From positions 1 to 21,446 of the IMG/VR virus record IMGVR_UViG_3300025418_001001: DNA of 21,446 nucleotides, one strand, 5' to 3'. Position numbers and translations under genes: made by a program. Shown one piece after another: positions 13,520-21,339 of the stretch (position 1 is its first letter; each line of letters starts with the position of its first letter). The notes under the pieces are model-generated. The model was given only the letters and a program-made list of their open reading frames with translations, did no database searches and was not told the origin of the DNA. Source of the DNA: a virus.

Positions 13520-15040
13520 TTACTTGTCTTCGAGGTTTTGACTGATGATTCGAGTGACGCTCTCCTCTTTGAGAGCTTCTGGAAGCTCACGAAGCGCCTG
13601 AGCTCTGTCTCCGAAGATGGCTGAGAGCACTCCTCCTGATGACTGGCGCTCTGCTGTAATGCGAACGAACTCACGGTTCTCTTCCAATTCTTTGAGATTA
13701 GCGACGAGCTTAAAGAGCCTGTCAATTTCCTGAGAAACATTAGGGTCAGCATAGCCACCGTTCATTTCTTCAGCAAATCGCATAAAAGCCACTCTTTGAC
13801 CCTGCATTTCAATCATTGCGGTCATCAAAGCCTTGAGTTGGTCTTTGGTTTTGACCTCGACTGGCAGGTTAAACGCACACATATTGTCGGGCTTGAACGC
13901 TGGGCAATTGCTGGCAACGAAGCAGGTGTTGCATTGGCGAAGCGATGACTGCTGAGTCTGAACGACTGGCACATCCTTGAGAACGTCTTTTCCACTATCG
14001 TCTGTTTCGACAATCGTCTTCATCTTGAAGCCGAAAACTGGGAGGTTTTGCATCTCATCAGGGTTTCTTTGGACTACCTCAGTGGGCGAAACTTTCCGTG
14101 TCTCAAGCTCACTGTTATCAGAAGGTACCCCCCCTAATTCCATCATTAGCCCCGTATACAGGTCATCGCTGTTGTCAGTTACTTTCTCAGCCTTGTCACC
14201 CTTACCACCATCGATAATGTGAAAGTTGGGGCTCTTCTTATCCATAGATTCCTCTAGTTTCTTGTATGACCAGACTGCAACCTTAGTCGCTTCCAGCGTG
14301 TCATCCTGCTTGAACTTATCAAAATCCAAGCCAGCCTTCTCCACTACAGCCTTGTAGCGAATGCGAGCTTGGTCTTTCATCTTCTTGGGATAGCGGACGA
14401 TTCGCTGTCCATCCCACACGATAGTCTCGCCTCGTCTCATGGGCGATAGCCATGACAATGTGCTGGCAGTCGTAAATGGTACCTGTCGCAGGTTGTCGGG
14501 CTTGGCACATCCAAGAGCATGGTACTTGGTGCCGTACTGTCTCTCGTAGGCTCTAGTAATGGCTGAGAGGTTCGTAAGAGCCTCTATCTCGTCATTGGGT
14601 ATTGCGACGTTAGGATAAATACCCGAGAGATATTGGAGGTTGGGCAAGCCATATTCTTGGTGCCAAACGACCCAGAGCTTGGGGTCATGTTCATAAAAAG
14701 GTCTCTGTGCCTCGACCCATGATTGCCCTAATGTTAAAGAATCGAATTCCAAAAAGGCAGTGGCTCGGTCTGCATTGTTGGCGACAAACTCTTGATACTC
14801 GGCGGCAAAGTCGAGGAGCTCTTGTCTGGAAAGGCCCGCTTTATCGGCTTGTGATGCCCCAGACTCAATGATAACTTTTGTATTCTCATCGAAGTGCTCG
14901 CTGATGAGCCATAGTTTTGTTTTAGGCAATCCACGCTTCTTCAGTCCCCAAAAGTTGAGTCCCATCAACTCAACTTTTTGACCTTCTAGCAGGGTTCGGT
15001 TGCTGCCAACCTCAGTGCCTGAGAAGATAATCCTAGTCAC
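13520..15040 (-). CDS. Large protein, possible TGT/DpdA-like barrel fused to Cys-cluster domain
   Basis: GTG at 15040 is taken as start because it overlaps the upstream stop by only eight bases; starting at 15091 would add 17 residues inside that gene. The product is 506 residues. The first ~240 residues suggest a TIM barrel: SGTEVGSNRTLL, IIESGA, FLEFDSLTLG, VVWHQE and HALGCAKPD, then SWLSPMRRGETIVWDG. The order, with an ESGA loop where tRNA-guanine transglycosylases have DSG(G/A)F, hints at a TGT/DpdA-like fold, so a role in 7-deazaguanine DNA or RNA modification is possible. Near residue 385 is a four-Cys cluster, C-x2-C-x5-C-x8-C, then a helical tail resembling conserved actinophage proteins of unknown function. 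The assignment is an inference. Confidence 0.6.
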   Translation of the reverse strand: MTRIIFSGTEVGSNRTLLEGQKVELMGLNFWGLKKRGLPKTKLWLISEHFDENTKVIIESGASQADKAGLSRQELLDFAAEYQEFVANNADRATAFLEFDSLTLGQSWVEAQRPFYEHDPKLWVVWHQEYGLPNLQYLSGIYPNVAIPNDEIEALTNLSAITRAYERQYGTKYHALGCAKPDNLRQVPFTTASTLSWLSPMRRGETIVWDGQRIVRYPKKMKDQARIRYKAVVEKAGLDFDKFKQDDTLEATKVAVWSYKKLEESMDKKSPNFHIIDGGKGDKAEKVTDNSDDLYTGLMMELGGVPSDNSELETRKVSPTEVVQRNPDEMQNLPVFGFKMKTIVETDDSGKDVLKDVPVVQTQQSSLRQCNTCFVASNCPAFKPDNMCAFNLPVEVKTKDQLKALMTAMIEMQGQRVAFMRFAEEMNGGYADPNVSQEIDRLFKLVANLKELEENREFVRITAERQSSGGVLSAIFGDRAQALRELPEALKEESVTRIISQNLEDK

Positions 15041-15524
15041 CCCACTCACCCAACTCTGGGTCTGGCTTCTTGTAATCCAAGGTACGGGCAATGTTAACTC
15101 TTGTAACAGCCTCTTCTATATCCGACCATTTGCGAACCTTTGATGGAGCATCGGGGCGATTCTCTACCTTTGCATAGGAGGGATGAGAAACAAGGAGAGT
15201 GGGAACTTTTTGATGTTCGAAGACCCACGCACACATCGAGGGGTCTGCATCCACATATAGCTCAACGGGGGCATGAGAGCGGGCTATTGTAAACTGTCTC
15301 TTACGAAGGTCTTCGCCTTCTAGGTTGTAGGAGAAATCAATCAGGTCATCGTAGTTGATGACGCCATGGGAGAAGAGCCAGTGCTCCGCATCCTCTTTGG
15401 TGCGAGAGGTAACGATGGCAACTCGATTGCTGGAGTTGAGCGCATAGTAGAGAGCGACACCTGCTCTGATTGGTTCGCCTGTGTCGGAACTAAGTACGCC
15501 GTCTAGTGATAGAAGTATGTTCAC
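15033..15524 (-). CDS. HAD-like protein without nucleophile Asp
   Basis: A 163-residue protein starting at GTG with AAAGGG upstream, one base after the previous stop. The N-terminal LLSLDGVL matches HAD motif I (usually DxDGxL), but the first Asp, the phosphoryl-accepting nucleophile, is Ser6; D8 remains. A motif II-like TSR segment follows near residue 39 and a motif IV-like VDADPS near residues 92-97. Without the nucleophile it is probably not a phosphatase; it may bind a ligand or partner. It is coupled to the nucleotidyltransferase-like gene upstream and the large barrel protein downstream. Confidence 0.65.
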   Translation of the reverse strand: MNILLSLDGVLSSDTGEPIRAGVALYYALNSSNRVAIVTSRTKEDAEHWLFSHGVINYDDLIDFSYNLEGEDLRKRQFTIARSHAPVELYVDADPSMCAWVFEHQKVPTLLVSHPSYAKVENRPDAPSKVRKWSDIEEAVTRVNIARTLDYKKPDPELGEWGD

Positions 15525-15525
15525 G

Positions 15526-16461
15526 TTATCCCTTTGCTCGGTAAGTCGCTGCTCTCCTGATTAGTGTCTCGGTTGTAGGTAATTCCATTCCGTAATTCTC
15601 TTGGGATTGCTGGTTCTTGTAGGCTGTCCAGTAATCGGACAACTGACGAAGCGCAGGAACTGTGCCCAGCTTTTTGCCTGCCTGCCAACGGTAATTGTAA
15701 AAGTCTCCATAGCCCTGACCACTGGTGCTGAACGCATATCGACGGGCATGGTGGATGTCGTCAAACAATGCAGACCCTTGCATAAGAGCAGACTCTAAAC
15801 GAACTTCTGCATTACGACGTGAGGCATCGTTTTGAGCTCCGTGCAAATCAGTGAGGGCTTGTGAGTAACGCTTGATGATGTCCTGCGTCATCTTGTTGTC
15901 ACGCTTGGCGTGCTCATCCCATACAGCATTTTGAGTCGCTCCCTCATGTGATGGGAAGACAGTCCACTCGTTATGGGTCAAGTCGTAAGCAGCATAGGGG
16001 TTAATGCTACGTATATCGGTAGCGCCTGGATTGACATAGAAGGTAACCTCATAGCCATTCCAGTTGGCTGTATCTGGTTGTAGGTACTCTCTAAAGTCTT
16101 CATTGAGCATCTTGCTAATTTCAGTATCGCCCAGACCCATGAACTGGGGATGAGCTCTGCGGAACTGCAAATAATCAACACCAATAAGAACATCGAGGTC
16201 TCCAGGCTGACGGGCAGCTGACCATTGGTAAGAGACACCAGAGCCTGCAAGCCACACATGGCACCACAAATCAGGATGACGATATGTCTCATTAAGAAAA
16301 TCAAATAATAAAGTTAGCAAACCATTGCGAACCCAACCCTTGAGGGTTGTGCCAGAAAATAGCGTAGGGTCTAACTCGGGCTCAGGTGTGGAGAAATAAG
16401 AAGTAGCCGAACCCTCGATACTGACGGGTCCGACTACCTTATCCAAACCATCGGGGCGCAT
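15526..16461 (-). CDS. Nucleotidyltransferase-like protein
   Basis: A 311-residue protein. Residues about 68-94 contain AGSGVSY and, a short distance on, GDLDVLIG, the GS...DxD signature of the polymerase-beta-type nucleotidyltransferase fold; a possible third acidic residue is in EVTFYV. Such proteins transfer nucleotides to RNA, protein or small molecules. The C-terminal half is helical and unrecognised. The ATG at 16461 is preceded by AGGGG at very short spacing, so initiation may be weak or the start slightly wrong. It heads a coupled set with the HAD-like and barrel proteins, which could act on the same substrate. Confidence 0.7.
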   Translation of the reverse strand: MRPDGLDKVVGPVSIEGSATSYFSTPEPELDPTLFSGTTLKGWVRNGLLTLLFDFLNETYRHPDLWCHVWLAGSGVSYQWSAARQPGDLDVLIGVDYLQFRRAHPQFMGLGDTEISKMLNEDFREYLQPDTANWNGYEVTFYVNPGATDIRSINPYAAYDLTHNEWTVFPSHEGATQNAVWDEHAKRDNKMTQDIIKRYSQALTDLHGAQNDASRRNAEVRLESALMQGSALFDDIHHARRYAFSTSGQGYGDFYNYRWQAGKKLGTVPALRQLSDYWTAYKNQQSQENYGMELPTTETLIRRAATYRAKG

Positions 16462-16478
16462 ACCCCTAGTTTATGCGG

Positions 16479-16856
16479 TTATTCAGCCTTGCGGTCTGCT
16501 AAAGCCTGTGCAATGCGTGCCTTTGCTTCGTCTGTTTCATCTGCAGGGGTAATAGCTGCAACTACTCGGCGTGCAACACGGTCTGCAAGAATCTGAGCTT
16601 CCAAATCTTCCACAATATCCTTGCTTGATTGGAAGATATCCATGGTTGTTGCTACACGCTCAACAGTGAATTGCTTAAGTCCTGCTGGTGTAACGACAGT
16701 GGTGCTAAGGCTGCCATCTGGATTGATGATAACTACATAGGCAGCGTGGACAGTCAGTACTTCAGGTACTGCTGGTGCATCTGTTGTTTCTACAGGTGCG
16801 TCTGTCTCAGGTGCATCTGTTGCAGGAGCGTTTACGGGAGTTGTTTCATCAGTCAT
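16479..16856 (-). CDS. Hypothetical protein with Ala/Pro/Thr-rich N-terminus
   Basis: ATG at 16856 is chosen because AAAGGA lies seven bases upstream; an in-frame ATG at 16874 would start inside the preceding gene. The product is 125 residues. The first ~35 are low-complexity, with TDAP repeated three times within a TDAPETDAP / TTDAP run, probably disordered. A folded part follows (VHAAYVVIINPDGS) and then a charged helical C-terminus (about 75-125). No family assigned. It follows the methyltransferase by two bases. Confidence 0.65.
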   Translation of the reverse strand: MTDETTPVNAPATDAPETDAPVETTDAPAVPEVLTVHAAYVVIINPDGSLSTTVVTPAGLKQFTVERVATTMDIFQSSKDIVEDLEAQILADRVARRVVAAITPADETDEAKARIAQALADRKAE

Positions 16857-16858
16857 AT

Positions 16859-17437
16859 TTATTCCTTTATCCATATCCAGGTGTTATTGTAGGTGTTCAT
16901 TGTAGAAACTATACTGTTTTTTTCTCTAAAATTGTAAACTGCGTCTTGAATTGCGGAAACTGTCCAATCATGACCTGCAAAAATGCCTCCTTTTTTAACT
17001 TTTGGATACCAATCAATTAAGTCTTGGTCTGCTTGTTCTCGAGTCATGTAAGTATCTAAAAATATAAAGTCTAAAGATTCGTCTTCAAATCTGGTTTTTG
17101 CAATTGATGTGTCTTCTTCATATATTACTGCTTTGTCTTTAACTCCTGAATACTCAATATTATGGTAAGCCAAAAATTTAATTACTTCAATTTGCTTTTT
17201 GTCAATAAAATAAGAAGGAGTCCTGTCATATGGTTCTTTTAAGTAATCGGTATAAGGCTGGTAAGAATCAACTCCATACAAAGTAGTGATATTTGGACAG
17301 TTTTGTAGTAAAGCACAAAAAGTATGTGCTTTAAATACACCAATTTCAGCACCAACAGCACCTTTTGGAAACATCAGTTGAATTAATGGAATAAGGTTAC
17401 TTCCATCTACTGGTCCATAAAAATCATATAGTTCCAT
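16859..17437 (-). CDS. SAM-dependent methyltransferase (class I, type 24-like), AT-rich
   Basis: A 192-residue class I methyltransferase. Motif I appears as AVGAEIGVFKAHTF near residues 27-40, a strand ending in FIFLD follows near 127, and GGIFAGHDW near 150 is characteristic of the Methyltransf_24 group, often linked to glycan or small-molecule methylation. The ATG overlaps the previous stop by one base (TAATG). The gene is clearly AT-rich: three hand-counted lines (17041-17220) give 28% G+C against 45% at 17701-17760. Codon use differs from all neighbours, so recent acquisition from a low-GC source is likely. The substrate is unknown; a DNA methyltransferase motif such as DPPY or PCQ is absent. 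Confidence 0.8.
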   Translation of the reverse strand: MELYDFYGPVDGSNLIPLIQLMFPKGAVGAEIGVFKAHTFCALLQNCPNITTLYGVDSYQPYTDYLKEPYDRTPSYFIDKKQIEVIKFLAYHNIEYSGVKDKAVIYEEDTSIAKTRFEDESLDFIFLDTYMTREQADQDLIDWYPKVKKGGIFAGHDWTVSAIQDAVYNFREKNSIVSTMNTYNNTWIWIKE

Positions 17438-17982
17438 TAATTTCCCAAAAGTTTCTGTTTACGTTGGTTGACGGCGATAGATACTGGACAGAAGTTACAC
17501 AAGTATGTCTTTGGACCTGCTTCGTCTTGATAACGAGCCATGCCTTCTGCCTTGCGTTCTTTGACAGTATTAGGGATAAGTAGTTTACTCTTGTGTTGCC
17601 AATCATCGCAACCATCTTTGGGCTTGTTATGGCTCACATAGCAGGTCATGGCGTCTTCCATGAAGGTAGAGCGTGACTCATAAAACTTGTCATCGAGCTC
17701 ATCTAAACCAGCAGAGCCTCCACCTTTAATCTGGCGGATAATCTCTTTCTTAGACTCAGGCTTTGCCCATGCTCGCAGGGGAAGAACGAACAACTTGCCC
17801 TTATGTGGTTCACCTGATGGGAATACATGCTGCTCACACGCAATAGCAAGGAGATGGTCTAACTCTGGCTCGCCATCGTAGGGAGGTAATTCTTCAAGTG
17901 TTTGGCAGACAAGACAGAACAACAACCGAAACATCGGTTCATTGTCCATCTTCTTCTCGCCCAGAATTGGGACGTTTGACAT
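17437..17982 (-). CDS. Conserved zinc-ribbon-like phage protein
   Basis: A 181-residue protein with CxxC pairs at C23-x2-C26 and C162-x2-C165 (YLCNFCPV), plus several His residues between them, suggesting one zinc site joining the two ends. The central part includes GLDELDDKFYESRSTFMEDAM and a GCDDW segment. I recall similar proteins from other actinophages, where they are hypothetical. The ATG has AAGGAG at good distance. It overlaps the methyltransferase by one base. Confidence 0.7.
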   Translation of the reverse strand: MSNVPILGEKKMDNEPMFRLLFCLVCQTLEELPPYDGEPELDHLLAIACEQHVFPSGEPHKGKLFVLPLRAWAKPESKKEIIRQIKGGGSAGLDELDDKFYESRSTFMEDAMTCYVSHNKPKDGCDDWQHKSKLLIPNTVKERKAEGMARYQDEAGPKTYLCNFCPVSIAVNQRKQKLLGN

Positions 17983-17999
17983 GGGTGCTCCTTATAGTG

Positions 18000-18164
18000 C
18001 TAGGAGGTTAAAACTAGTTTCCCGTGTCCTTGTTCGTGACCTAAACGGTCAGTTCTTTTTAGTGAATATCCGCAACAAGACTTGCCTTTGCTGACGTTGG
18101 AGCGTGGATTCTTTTTAGACGCTTTGCCACACTTGCGAGCGTCGTTGCGAGCGCCTCTAGACAT
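18000..18164 (-). CDS. Small basic hypothetical protein
   Basis: A 54-residue frame from ATG 18164 that overlaps the end of the preceding gene by eight bases and fills the only gap in this series. It is strongly basic (many Lys and Arg) with C12, C30 and C31, and ends GKLVLTS. No good ribosome binding site is visible, so translation would depend on coupling. It could bind nucleic acid; no family recognised. It may be spurious. Confidence 0.42.
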   Translation of the reverse strand: MSRGARNDARKCGKASKKNPRSNVSKGKSCCGYSLKRTDRLGHEQGHGKLVLTS

Positions 18165-18516
18165 TCGTAGGCTTGATATTGGACGTTGGAACGCCAGTAT
18201 CTACATGGTTGCGAGCTGCATCGTGCCCTTGGTCAAAGAGCGCACGTCGAACAACTCCCTGATGTTGGGAAGTTGTAGGCGAATAACGAGATGTGGAGAC
18301 GTGCCATCCCTTATCTCCGTGCCATGCGATAGGAGTGTTGTACGACATGACGGTGTATGAAGGATTTGATTGACGATACTCACGGAGTTCATCATCGCTC
18401 ATACGACCAACGCCACCCATACCTGCAACACCTGATAATGCAGATGCCTTAAATGGTTCTTTCTTTGCAATAGATTCGCCAGCAGTACGACGGGTTGCTT
18501 TCTTAGGGGCAGCCAT
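18157..18516 (-). CDS. Hypothetical protein with conserved SYxTPIAW domain
   Basis: A 119-residue protein. The N-terminus is basic (KKATRR). Residues about 50-90 contain a recognisable module, YTVMSYNTPIAWHG, a Trp-Val segment, then YSPTTSQHQGVVRRAL. I associate this with a small beta domain found in many phage and plasmid proteins (perhaps DUF8033), with no established function. ATG overlaps the preceding stop by one base (TGATG). Confidence 0.65.
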   Translation of the reverse strand: MAAPKKATRRTAGESIAKKEPFKASALSGVAGMGGVGRMSDDELREYRQSNPSYTVMSYNTPIAWHGDKGWHVSTSRYSPTTSQHQGVVRRALFDQGHDAARNHVDTGVPTSNIKPTNV

Positions 18517-18743
18517 CAGTAATCCTTTGGTGCTTTAGGGTTGCTGTCGTACTCAGGAAGTGCCCAGCCACCCATAGGTGACATGTGCTTTTTTAATTCT
18601 GAACCGTGTGGGCGACCAGAACGGTATCCTTTAGGACTTAACCAACGAACATCAGCACTGTGGGTATGGTTACCCTTTGCATCGTAAAAATTTACACGAC
18701 GCTTTGGGTCATCACCACGGTCAGGAACGGCTGTTGTTGTCAT
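18516..18743 (-). CDS. Small hypothetical basic protein
   Basis: A 75-residue polar protein with no recognised family. It has an N-terminal VPDRGDDPKRR segment and a Trp/Pro/Gly-rich C-terminal half (MSPMGGWALPEYD). A short VPDR motif near the N-terminus is shared with the next upstream gene, which may reflect common origin or a common interaction. It starts three bases after that gene's stop. Confidence 0.6.
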   Translation of the reverse strand: MTTTAVPDRGDDPKRRVNFYDAKGNHTHSADVRWLSPKGYRSGRPHGSELKKHMSPMGGWALPEYDSNPKAPKDY

Positions 18744-18746
18744 AGG

Positions 18747-18944
18747 TTAGTTTCCAAAAAGCGCTTGACTAAATTCGTTAGAAAGGTCATACGCATGGGT
18801 ATCGCAACGCTGGCAGCCAGTAGCGCCTGATGCATCACGTTCTTTTTTTGTTGCATACCCATGAAGACATGTCTTTGGGTTTGCTAATTTAAACGCTTTA
18901 CCTGTACGTGAAGCGCCAGAACGGTCAGGAACTGTATTAGCCAT
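18747..18944 (-). CDS. Small hypothetical protein with CxH/CxxC motif
   Basis: A 65-residue protein with C26-x-H28 and C44-x2-C47, a plausible single zinc site. The start contains VPDRSG, similar to VPDRGD in the downstream gene. Lys-rich between the two metal pairs. No family recognised; short intergenic spacing on both sides supports it as a gene of the same transcript. Confidence 0.62.
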   Translation of the reverse strand: MANTVPDRSGASRTGKAFKLANPKTCLHGYATKKERDASGATGCQRCDTHAYDLSNEFSQALFGN

Positions 18945-18946
18945 GA

Positions 18947-19171
18947 TTATTGACGAGCTCCTTCGTGGCCAGCCTCAAAGTGTGCACGAGCCATGCGACG
19001 ATACTTGCCTGACAACGATATTGCCTCATCAGGTCCGCTAACGTTATTTAACTTTTCTTCAAATTCAGACTTTAAATGACCTGCGTTGTATTTATCGAAT
19101 GCGTCATAGGCACCCACAATATGGGTACGTGGGTCGCTGTAGTCCACCATGCGTGCTCTGCTTTTAGCCAT
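18947..19171 (-). CDS. Small hypothetical protein
   Basis: A 74-residue, mostly helical and charged protein (YDAFDKYNAGHLKSEFEEKL, then a helix KYRRMARAHFEAGHEGA). No known motif. The stop is two bases before the next start, so it is part of the same polycistronic message. Confidence 0.6.
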   Translation of the reverse strand: MAKSRARMVDYSDPRTHIVGAYDAFDKYNAGHLKSEFEEKLNNVSGPDEAISLSGKYRRMARAHFEAGHEGARQ

Positions 19172-19173
19172 GA

Positions 19174-19380
19174 TTACTTACCTGGATTCACTTTGTTGGG
19201 ATATTCGGATGTTAAAAATCCATAACCATAGAAAGGATGAAGAGACTGGCGGTTGTTGATGGTTGCTTCGTCACCAAGACCAGGAATGAGCTCTGTATCT
19301 GGGCGAGCCTTGCGGTACTTGCCGTCTGTTGTTCCTTCGTCAAGTGACTTGTTCATGGAACGTGATGAGTTAACAGCCAT
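19174..19380 (-). CDS. Small hypothetical protein
   Basis: A 68-residue protein with a polar Ser/Asp-rich first half and a Gly/Tyr/Phe-rich end (HPFYGYGFLTSEYP). No family recognised. Its start shares a base with the stop of the preceding gene (TAATG). The tail composition recalls structural or virion-associated phage proteins but proves nothing. Confidence 0.6.
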   Translation of the reverse strand: MAVNSSRSMNKSLDEGTTDGKYRKARPDTELIPGLGDEATINNRQSLHPFYGYGFLTSEYPNKVNPGK

Positions 19381-19580
19381 TATGCCATCTTTCCTTTCAT
19401 TCTAGACATTTTCTTTTGAGTTAAACAACTCAAGCAATGTCCTCGATTGTTCATAAATTCTACAGGGTTCATGATGACCCCACAGGTTGGACACGGTGCA
19501 GAACCGTTATACCGAATTGCATTCTCGGCAATTTGTCGAGCCTGCAAATCCAGTATCAATCCACCAGAACCGTCATCCAT
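19380..19580 (-). CDS. Small zinc-ribbon protein
   Basis: A 66-residue protein. An N-terminal helix is followed by C30-x2-C33 and C49-x2-C52, a standard zinc ribbon, and then a basic end (KKMSRMKGK). It probably binds nucleic acid or protein through the ribbon. ATG shares a base with the preceding stop (TAATG). Confidence 0.68.
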   Translation of the reverse strand: MDDGSGGLILDLQARQIAENAIRYNGSAPCPTCGVIMNPVEFMNNRGHCLSCLTQKKMSRMKGKMA

Positions 19581-19942
19581 TAGATGCCTCCGAGGTCGTT
19601 ACGGGCTGCTGCGGAGTATCCAGCAACGCCACCTGAATACCATGATACCCGTGGTTCTGTGTAATTACGGTCAATTGTGACAATATCTTCGATGCCAGGC
19701 TGTGAACGGTCTCCATATCCAAAACGGTCTGGGAAGAGACGAATCTGAGGAAGTGGAGGGCGAACCATCTGTTGCAAATCTGCTCCTGGAATGGTCATGA
19801 CCATCAGAGCTTGTTGGGTAAGGCGCTCCATGTTGGTAGCCCATGGACCTGAGTAGGTGTATTGCTTTGCTACTTGGTCAGGCTGTACTGGTGCACGCCA
19901 TGGTTTGGTGTAATCGTAATTGCCATCAAATGTTTGAGTCAT
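19580..19942 (-). CDS. Hypothetical protein, aromatic- and Pro-rich
   Basis: A 120-residue protein without a recognised motif. It begins with a polar Tyr-rich stretch, has a helical part (MERLTQQALMVMTIPG) and a Pro-rich centre (VRPPLPQIRLFPDRFGYG), and ends Gly/Ala-rich. The composition is what one often sees in small virion-associated proteins. Coupled on both sides by one-base stop/start overlaps. Confidence 0.6.
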   Translation of the reverse strand: MTQTFDGNYDYTKPWRAPVQPDQVAKQYTYSGPWATNMERLTQQALMVMTIPGADLQQMVRPPLPQIRLFPDRFGYGDRSQPGIEDIVTIDRNYTEPRVSWYSGGVAGYSAAARNDLGGI

Positions 19943-20181
19943 TAATGACCGCCCCTATTGGCATAGAACGCTGTTGTTTTTGCTCGGTTCATTCCTGGCA
20001 ATAATGCGGGTAGTGGAGTTGCTTTTGTTGCTTGGCTTAAATCAACGCTATAGTCAATCTTTCCATGCATGCCACCCATAGGAACAGACATTGTCTGTGC
20101 TTGCCCACCAACAAATCCTTGAGGAAAATCAGAGGTTCCCATGTTTTGGCTACCAAATTGCTGTGCAGATAATCCGTTCAT
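19942..20181 (-). CDS. Hypothetical protein, Gly/Gln/Met-rich
   Basis: A 79-residue protein, low in complexity at the N-terminus (Gln, Gly, Met, Ser) and with a short C-terminal part containing Pro and basic residues. No domain recognised. The ATG overlaps the preceding stop in an ATGA junction. It lies among similarly sized genes that may be a late or accessory operon. Confidence 0.58.
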   Translation of the reverse strand: MNGLSAQQFGSQNMGTSDFPQGFVGGQAQTMSVPMGGMHGKIDYSVDLSQATKATPLPALLPGMNRAKTTAFYANRGGH

Positions 20182-20804
20182 CCTACGGCTCCTCTATGTG
20201 TTACCCATGTTGCTGCTTGTACTTTATGGGGAAGGTCAACGCCCAGTTGCTCTGTAGCGTTCTTATATGCGTGAACAAAATGCTTGTAGCGACCCATTGC
20301 TCCTAAACCAAGGTTTGCATTAGGGTTATCTGACTTGCCACCAGCCCCTACAAATGGGCGACCCACTGCAACATCGTGAGCATGTCGGTCAATAGTTACT
20401 TCGTGTGAAGTGTCTGGATTAGCGATATTGTGAAAGAATGCTTTAACTTTATGACCACCCAATACTTCATCTGGGTGTTCGCCTTCGTGAATTCTTAAGG
20501 CTTTGCGGACGTTATCTTCGGTAGCGCCAGTGGTTCCCTTGCTGATGAGCTCATGTGACATGGCAATGTTGCGTGCCCATCCCGTCTGTGGGGATAGTGC
20601 TGCGATGATTCCAGCGCCCTTTACTGCATTGCCTTTACCAACCTTTAGCGCTTCTTCATGGGCTTTTCCGTACCACTCATGACCAGCACGAACCATCTCA
20701 GGAGATGCCTCACGGTACTTGGCTACCACATTCTTAATGTGCTCACCTAGTTGTGCTTGAGCTAAATTCTTATCCCAACGACCTTCGTGGTTAGCGCCAA
20801 ACAT
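20178..20804 (-). CDS. Conserved phage protein of unknown function, helical
   Basis: A 208-residue largely helical protein. It has AGHEWYGKAHEEA near residue 40, GIIAALSPQTGWARN near 65-80, a segment GGHKVKAFFHNI near 116-127, VTIDRHAHDVAVG near 136-148, and a C-terminal QAATWVTHRG. The pattern of these blocks is familiar to me from many actinophage hypothetical proteins. The arrangement (a helical SP-x-x-W-x-x-N loop and an invariant DRHA) could be an enzyme active site, but I cannot name the reaction. Start ATG is one base after the preceding stop. Confidence 0.7.
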   Translation of the reverse strand: MFGANHEGRWDKNLAQAQLGEHIKNVVAKYREASPEMVRAGHEWYGKAHEEALKVGKGNAVKGAGIIAALSPQTGWARNIAMSHELISKGTTGATEDNVRKALRIHEGEHPDEVLGGHKVKAFFHNIANPDTSHEVTIDRHAHDVAVGRPFVGAGGKSDNPNANLGLGAMGRYKHFVHAYKNATEQLGVDLPHKVQAATWVTHRGAVG

Positions 20805-20805
20805 G

Positions 20806-21339
20806 TTATGCCCACGCTGGTCTCAAGTATGCGAGCATTGCTTGGCGACGCTCGTTAATCTGACCTGGCTCTTCTGCCATGGTGTTTGCCTTACCGTCAT
20901 TGACAAGGTGAGGTGCAGGAGTCAACTGAACCTGTGGTGCATTACGAACAGAACGGTAAACGGTGACGCCATTAGAGGTATCCAGTGTGGATGCCATCTG
21001 GCGTTGAATGCCCATCATAGGGTTGATGCTCTCAGGCCAAAAGTACATAGATGGCTCAATGCGCTCACCTTTATGTACACCACGTTGGTAGGACTTTTGG
21101 TTGACACGAGACTTGATGGAATCTAATAGGCGGTCATCACGACGTGAACGGATTGTGCCAAGGTAACCGTCGGGGTATTCTGCAGAGGGAACACGTCCAA
21201 CACCAATGCGAGATGCGTCCATCTCGTCACGTGCTACAGGAGTTCCTGCACCACCTTGGTTATTGTATCCATAGAACCCGTTGCCACCCAGTGACTGCCA
21301 GTTCTGGGATGGCGACATATTGTTAGTGGCGCCAGCCAT
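20806..21339 (-). CDS. Hypothetical phage protein, Gly/Asn-rich N-terminus
   Basis: A 177-residue protein. The first ~30 residues are Gly, Asn, Gln and Tyr-rich and probably flexible. The remainder has many charged residues (RSRRDDRLLDSIKSRV), a MYFWPES segment and a helical end (NERRQAMLAYLRP). No family recognised; composition suits a virion or scaffold-associated protein, without proof. Its ATG shares one base with the stop of the truncated upstream gene (TAATG). Confidence 0.62.
   Translation of the reverse strand: MAGATNNMSPSQNWQSLGGNGFYGYNNQGGAGTPVARDEMDASRIGVGRVPSAEYPDGYLGTIRSRRDDRLLDSIKSRVNQKSYQRGVHKGERIEPSMYFWPESINPMMGIQRQMASTLDTSNGVTVYRSVRNAPQVQLTPAPHLVNDGKANTMAEEPGQINERRQAMLAYLRPAWA

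Noticed and set aside
15041-15091. Earlier start of the large barrel protein at 15091
   Set aside because: It would overlap the upstream gene by 59 bases, and the extra residues do not resemble the following domain; GTG at 15040 fits better.
16859-17437. DNA methyltransferase protecting the phage from GATC or CCGG cleavage
   Set aside because: The gene lacks DNA-methyltransferase catalytic motifs and has the layout of type-24 small-molecule or glycan methyltransferases.
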